Origin: XYC2-FULL-41-22 sp041666465
GTDB taxonomy: Bacteria; Patescibacteriota; Gracilibacteria; UBA1369; UBA12470
Reading direction: 5' to 3'
Assembly (NCBI GenBank): GCA_041666465.1
Contig: JBAYGX010000065.1
Coordinates: 1-8,139, forward strand
DNA: 8,139 nt
Part shown: in pieces, positions 6,151 through 8,139 of the stretch
Layout: each line of letters opens with the position of its first letter
Numbering within the stretch: position 1 is the stretch's first letter
The notes under the pieces: generated by a model
Database searches by the model: none
Told to the model about the DNA's origin: nothing
What the model saw: only the letters and a program-made list of their open reading frames with translations
Made by a program: the position numbers and the translations under genes

Positions 6151-6996
6151 CTAGCCAACAATCTGCACTTCGGGCTGTAAGTCGATGTCGAATTTAGTCT
6201 TAACTGCGTCTTGTGCCATTTTCGCCAAGGCGAGTATGTCGGAAGCTTTTGCCGAGCCCAAGTTCATAATGAAGTTCGCATGTTTTTCACTTATTTGCGC
6301 TCCGCCAAACACATGTCCCTTGAGCCCGCATTGCTCAATTAAGGCGCCTGCAGACTGTCCGGGATTTTTGAAAAAAGATCCTGCCGACAATCCCCATGGT
6401 TGTTTTCCTTTTCGTCCCGCGAGAACTTCTTTCATGCGTTTTTTATCGCAACCTTTATGAACTGAAAAAGACGCTTTTAATAAAATTTCATGAGTATCTT
6501 TTAAGGACGAGTAACGATAGGCAAAATGGAAATAATCTTTTCCGACTTTTTGTACGCGGCCGGCTTTTAAGATCCAAGCGTTTTTTAAAACTGAAGAAAT
6601 TTCTTTTCCAAAACATCCGGCATTTCCACGAACAGCCCCACCGACAGACCCGGGAATGGAAATAAATTCCTCAATCCCGCCAAGATTGTTTTCACATGCC
6701 GTCTTCACGACTTGTGCAAGTTTTGCGCCCGCCTCTGCCGTAATTTGCGTCTTACCGACTGTAATTTGAGATGCGGTAATTTTCAAAACCAATCCCTCAA
6801 AACCAATATCCTTAAAAAGCACATTCGACCCTCCGCTGAAAATAAAAAACGGAATTTTTTCTTTATAAGCCCACTTTACCAAGTCCGGAATGTCGTCGGT
6901 ATTTTCAACTTCGTAAAAATATTTGGCAAATCCGCCTACGCGGAAAGTACAATGCTTGGAGAGTGGTTCGGATTTTCGGATTAAACGGATGTCCAT
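6151..6996 (-). CDS. murB: UDP-N-acetylenolpyruvoylglucosamine reductase (MurB)
   Basis: MurB is a cytoplasmic FAD enzyme that reduces UDP-GlcNAc-enolpyruvate with NADPH to UDP-MurNAc, the second committed step of peptidoglycan precursor synthesis. All hallmarks are present in 281 aa. These are TFRVGG (17-22), the FAD-binding GGSNVLF (55-61), SIPGSVGGAVRGNAGCFG (113-130), YRYS (160-163) with the substrate-contacting Tyr/Arg, and SAGSFFKNP (204-212) with the proton-donating Ser207. HANFIMN follows, and LQPEVQIVG is at the C-terminus with the conserved Glu276. The short length and lack of the extra E. coli-type loop fit a type II MurB. It lies 22 bases after the ProXp/YbaK-type gene and is probably co-transcribed with it. 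No Shine-Dalgarno is close to ATG 6996. Confidence 0.97.
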   Translation of the reverse strand: MDIRLIRKSEPLSKHCTFRVGGFAKYFYEVENTDDIPDLVKWAYKEKIPFFIFSGGSNVLFKDIGFEGLVLKITASQITVGKTQITAEAGAKLAQVVKTACENNLGGIEEFISIPGSVGGAVRGNAGCFGKEISSVLKNAWILKAGRVQKVGKDYFHFAYRYSSLKDTHEILLKASFSVHKGCDKKRMKEVLAGRKGKQPWGLSAGSFFKNPGQSAGALIEQCGLKGHVFGGAQISEKHANFIMNLGSAKASDILALAKMAQDAVKTKFDIDLQPEVQIVG

Positions 6997-7004
6997 AAAA
7001 GGAG

Positions 7005-7019
7005 ATTGCCTTTGGCAAT
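7005..7019 (-). repeat. ATTGCC-AAA-GGCAAT hairpin at the YbaK-murB junction
   Basis: A perfect 6-bp stem with a three-base loop overlaps the stop codon of the upstream gene and ends eight bases before the murB ATG. No T-run follows, so it is not a terminator. It could tune translation or processing at the junction. Confidence 0.5.
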
Positions 7020-7531
7020 TAACTTATAATATTGGCCGTTCCGGCCTGTGGAACATTTATTAAATTAAAATTATGTCCTGTTGATTCGAAAAACTTTTTT
7101 ATGCCTTCGTTTGAAATTACAAGCGTGGCTGTATTTACAAGAGGGTGGCACTGGAAAGACTGTCCCCAAAGTTTTTCATCTATAAAAACCTGCACGGATT
7201 TATCGATATCGTGGACGAGTCCGAGCAAGGTAACGGATCCTGGCTCAACGCCGAGATATTTCATCAATCTTTCAGGAGATGCGAAACTTAATTTATCGAC
7301 GCCAAGAACGGTTTTAAGTGCTTTTAAATCGACACTCTTCTCGTACCCAACCACAACAAGAAAATGTTTCTTGCCATCTTTATCGCGCAAAAAAAGATTT
7401 TTTATCGGAGTGCCGGGCATTTTCGGACAAAGCTTTTCCGCCGCCTCGCAAGTAGATACGGCGGGATGATCAAATTTCTCATAAGAGATATTATGACCTG
7501 AGAGGAATTTGTAGATGTCGGTAATGGACAT
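7019..7531 (-). CDS. prolyl-tRNA editing protein, ProXp-ala/PrdX/YbaK family
   Basis: This is a free-standing INS-like editing domain that deacylates mischarged tRNA-Pro. Family features in 170 aa are FDHPAVSTCEAAE (20-32), GTPIKNLFLRDKDG (40-53) with the conserved Lys44, and DKLSFASPERL (79-89). LGVEPGSVTLLGL (93-105) and QCHPLVNTATLVI (127-139) follow. HPAVST-type N-termini and PGSVTxxGL with HPLxNT are typical of ProXp-ala (Ala-tRNA-Pro hydrolysis) rather than YbaK (Cys-tRNA-Pro), but substrate cannot be settled by eye. It is cytoplasmic. It is the first gene of an apparent pair with murB, read from an extended -10 promoter that leaves a leader of about 17 nt without a Shine-Dalgarno. Confidence 0.92.
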   Translation of the reverse strand: MSITDIYKFLSGHNISYEKFDHPAVSTCEAAEKLCPKMPGTPIKNLFLRDKDGKKHFLVVVGYEKSVDLKALKTVLGVDKLSFASPERLMKYLGVEPGSVTLLGLVHDIDKSVQVFIDEKLWGQSFQCHPLVNTATLVISNEGIKKFFESTGHNFNLINVPQAGTANIIS

Positions 7532-7554
7532 GGTGTTTTTTAGATGACGATAAA

Positions 7555-7584
7555 ATTATAACATGCGGGATTGACCCATGCGAA
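7555..7584 (-). promoter_or_regulatory. extended -10 promoter for the editing protein-murB pair
   Basis: Minus-strand TGTTATAAT (7555-7563) is a perfect extended -10. A weak -35, TTCGCA (7579-7584), lies 18 bases upstream of TATAAT. Predicted start is near 7548, 17 bases before ATG 7531. Confidence 0.75.
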
Positions 7585-7633
7585 TAAAGACGCAAGGCAA
7601 CAGTCGGCAGAAACGAGAATACGCATTACAAGT

Positions 7634-7662
7634 TTGACAATGCAGTTCGATTTTCATATCAT
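7634..7662 (+). promoter_or_regulatory. promoter of tRNA-Thr (TTGACA-17-TATCAT)
   Basis: A perfect -35 TTGACA (7634-7639), a 17-base spacer and TATCAT (7657-7662) predict a start near 7669, about 28 bases before the mature tRNA. It is divergent from the editing-protein promoter. Confidence 0.8.
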
Positions 7663-7696
7663 TTGCGCACTTTAGGTTATTGGTCTTGGCAAAAGT

Positions 7697-7771
7697 GCCA
7701 CCTTAGCTCAGTGGTAGAGCAACCGCCTTGTAAGCGGTGGGTCCCCGGTTCAAATCCGGGAGGTGGCTCCA
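7697..7771 (+). tRNA. tRNA-Thr (anticodon TGT)
   Basis: Complete cloverleaf. The acceptor is GCCACCT/AGGTGGC and the D-arm GCTC/GAGC. The anticodon stem ACCGC/GCGGT surrounds loop CTTGTAA, giving anticodon TGT (reads ACA, Thr). The T-arm is CCCGG/CCGGG with loop TTCAAAT, followed by discriminator T and an encoded CCA. Length is 75 nt. No ordinary terminator follows directly; instead an integrase gene begins 92 bases on, making this tRNA a likely integration target. Confidence 0.97.
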
Positions 7772-7799
7772 CATTGGCTAGCCTAAAGCAAAAAGCAGG

Positions 7800-7871
7800 A
7801 ATTCCATGGTCATCCGAGGACTAATAGCCAAAGGCTAATGGTACTCGGTAATTTATTGTAAACATGGAATT
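7800..7871 (+). promoter_or_regulatory. nested inverted repeats forming a long hairpin over the integrase start
   Basis: Outer arms AATTCCATG (7800-7808) and CATGGAATT (7863-7871) are perfectly complementary, and the right arm contains the integrase ATG. Inside, CCGAG (7814-7818) pairs with CTCGG (7844-7848), then four more pairs, then TAGCC (7825-7829) with GGCTA (7833-7837) around an AAA loop; only two single mismatches interrupt this inner 35-nt stem. The structure could hide the start codon, end the tRNA-Thr transcript (the bases after the inner stem are only moderately U-rich), or be arm-type binding sites for the recombinase. Confidence 0.6.
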
Positions 7872-8139
7872 ACAAAATCTGCACGATCAATTCTGCCAAG
7901 AATCGTTCGTCATTCGGAATTGCTCAAAAGCTACTGTTAGATGGTATGTCCATTCGTTTAGACGATACCGGAGGCATTGTAACGGACAGTTGAATAAACC
8001 TACCGACATAAACACTGAAAATTTAAGGTCTTTCTTGTTCTACGGACGCTTGGAATGTAAATGGACCGCTGATACCTTCCTGCATTACTATAAAGGCTTA
8101 AAAGCGTTTCTGAAGTGGTGTGTTGCAAGGGAGTATTTA
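7864..8139 (+). CDS. tyrosine recombinase/integrase, N-terminal 92 residues (runs off right edge)
   Basis: The visible part matches the SAM-like core-binding domain of phage-type tyrosine recombinases. SKATVRWYVHSFRRY (21-35) opens the helical bundle, followed by DINTENLRSFL (48-58). WTADTFLHYYKGLKAFLKWC (67-86) is the usual T-x-x-x-x-Y-x-x-L-x-x-F-x-x-W helix before the catalytic domain. The catalytic R-H-R-Y residues lie beyond the window. Position and orientation, 92 bases downstream of tRNA-Thr, are those of an integrase that inserted its element into the tRNA 3' end. The frame is open to the last base. No Shine-Dalgarno precedes ATG 7864; the start codon lies in an inverted repeat. XerC/D-like or shufflon-type recombinases remain possible. 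Confidence 0.82.
   Translation, partial: MELQNLHDQFCQESFVIRNCSKATVRWYVHSFRRYRRHCNGQLNKPTDINTENLRSFLFYGRLECKWTADTFLHYYKGLKAFLKWCVAREYL

Noticed and set aside
7032..7469. Plus-strand 145-codon frame opposite the prolyl-tRNA editing gene
   Set aside because: The minus strand encodes a recognisable protein with all family motifs over the same interval.

Overview
The window reads as bacterial chromosome, most likely from a reduced-genome lineage such as Patescibacteria/CPR. This is an inference from several weak signs. Genes are short and tightly packed, and leaders are very short with no visible Shine-Dalgarno. There is a stand-alone TrbC/VirB2-like (Mbov_0395-type) small pilin, and long hypothetical proteins without recognisable domains. 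The standard genetic code fits all frames: TGG is used for Trp and no in-frame TGA occurs inside recognisable genes. Both tRNA genes encode their CCA end.

Layout, left to right. (1) Positions 1-3449 hold a minus-strand two-gene operon. A 104-aa helical protein (3135-3449) abuts a very long gene (3134 to beyond position 1, at least 1044 aa) through a TAA-ATG junction. The long protein has a proline-rich linker, a charged helical section and a tandemly duplicated domain; I recognise no function. (2) Positions 3450-3784 are a gene-free, repeat-rich stretch: a 24-nt perfect palindrome, an 18-bp direct repeat pair and a long stem-loop. It ends at tRNA-Ala(CGC), minus strand, 3785-3861. (3) A plus-strand tandem PRC-barrel protein (3940-4491) runs convergently into a minus-strand hypothetical gene (5421 to 4454). 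That gene's frame is broken at a GTTTG x3 pentamer repeat; with two copies it would be one 320-aa frame. It has a textbook TTGACA-17-TATAAG promoter. (4) A strong palindromic terminator (5490-5517) separates this from a small three-helix pilin-like membrane protein (5560-5979, minus). (5) A minus-strand pair follows: a ProXp-ala/YbaK-type prolyl-tRNA editing protein, then murB (UDP-N-acetylenolpyruvoylglucosamine reductase), 22 nt apart and read from an extended -10 promoter. (6) On the plus strand, tRNA-Thr(TGT) with a TTGACA-17-TATCAT promoter is followed 92 nt later by the N-terminal part of a tyrosine recombinase that leaves the window. This is the usual geometry of the left end of a tRNA-integrated element. 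The int start codon lies inside a nested inverted repeat.

The housekeeping content is ordinary: cell-wall precursor synthesis, tRNA proofreading and two tRNAs. The points most worth a second look are the pentamer-dependent frame of the 4454-5421 gene, the large repeat protein with its small partner, the tRNA-Thr/integrase junction with its folded leader, and the repeat cluster beside tRNA-Ala.
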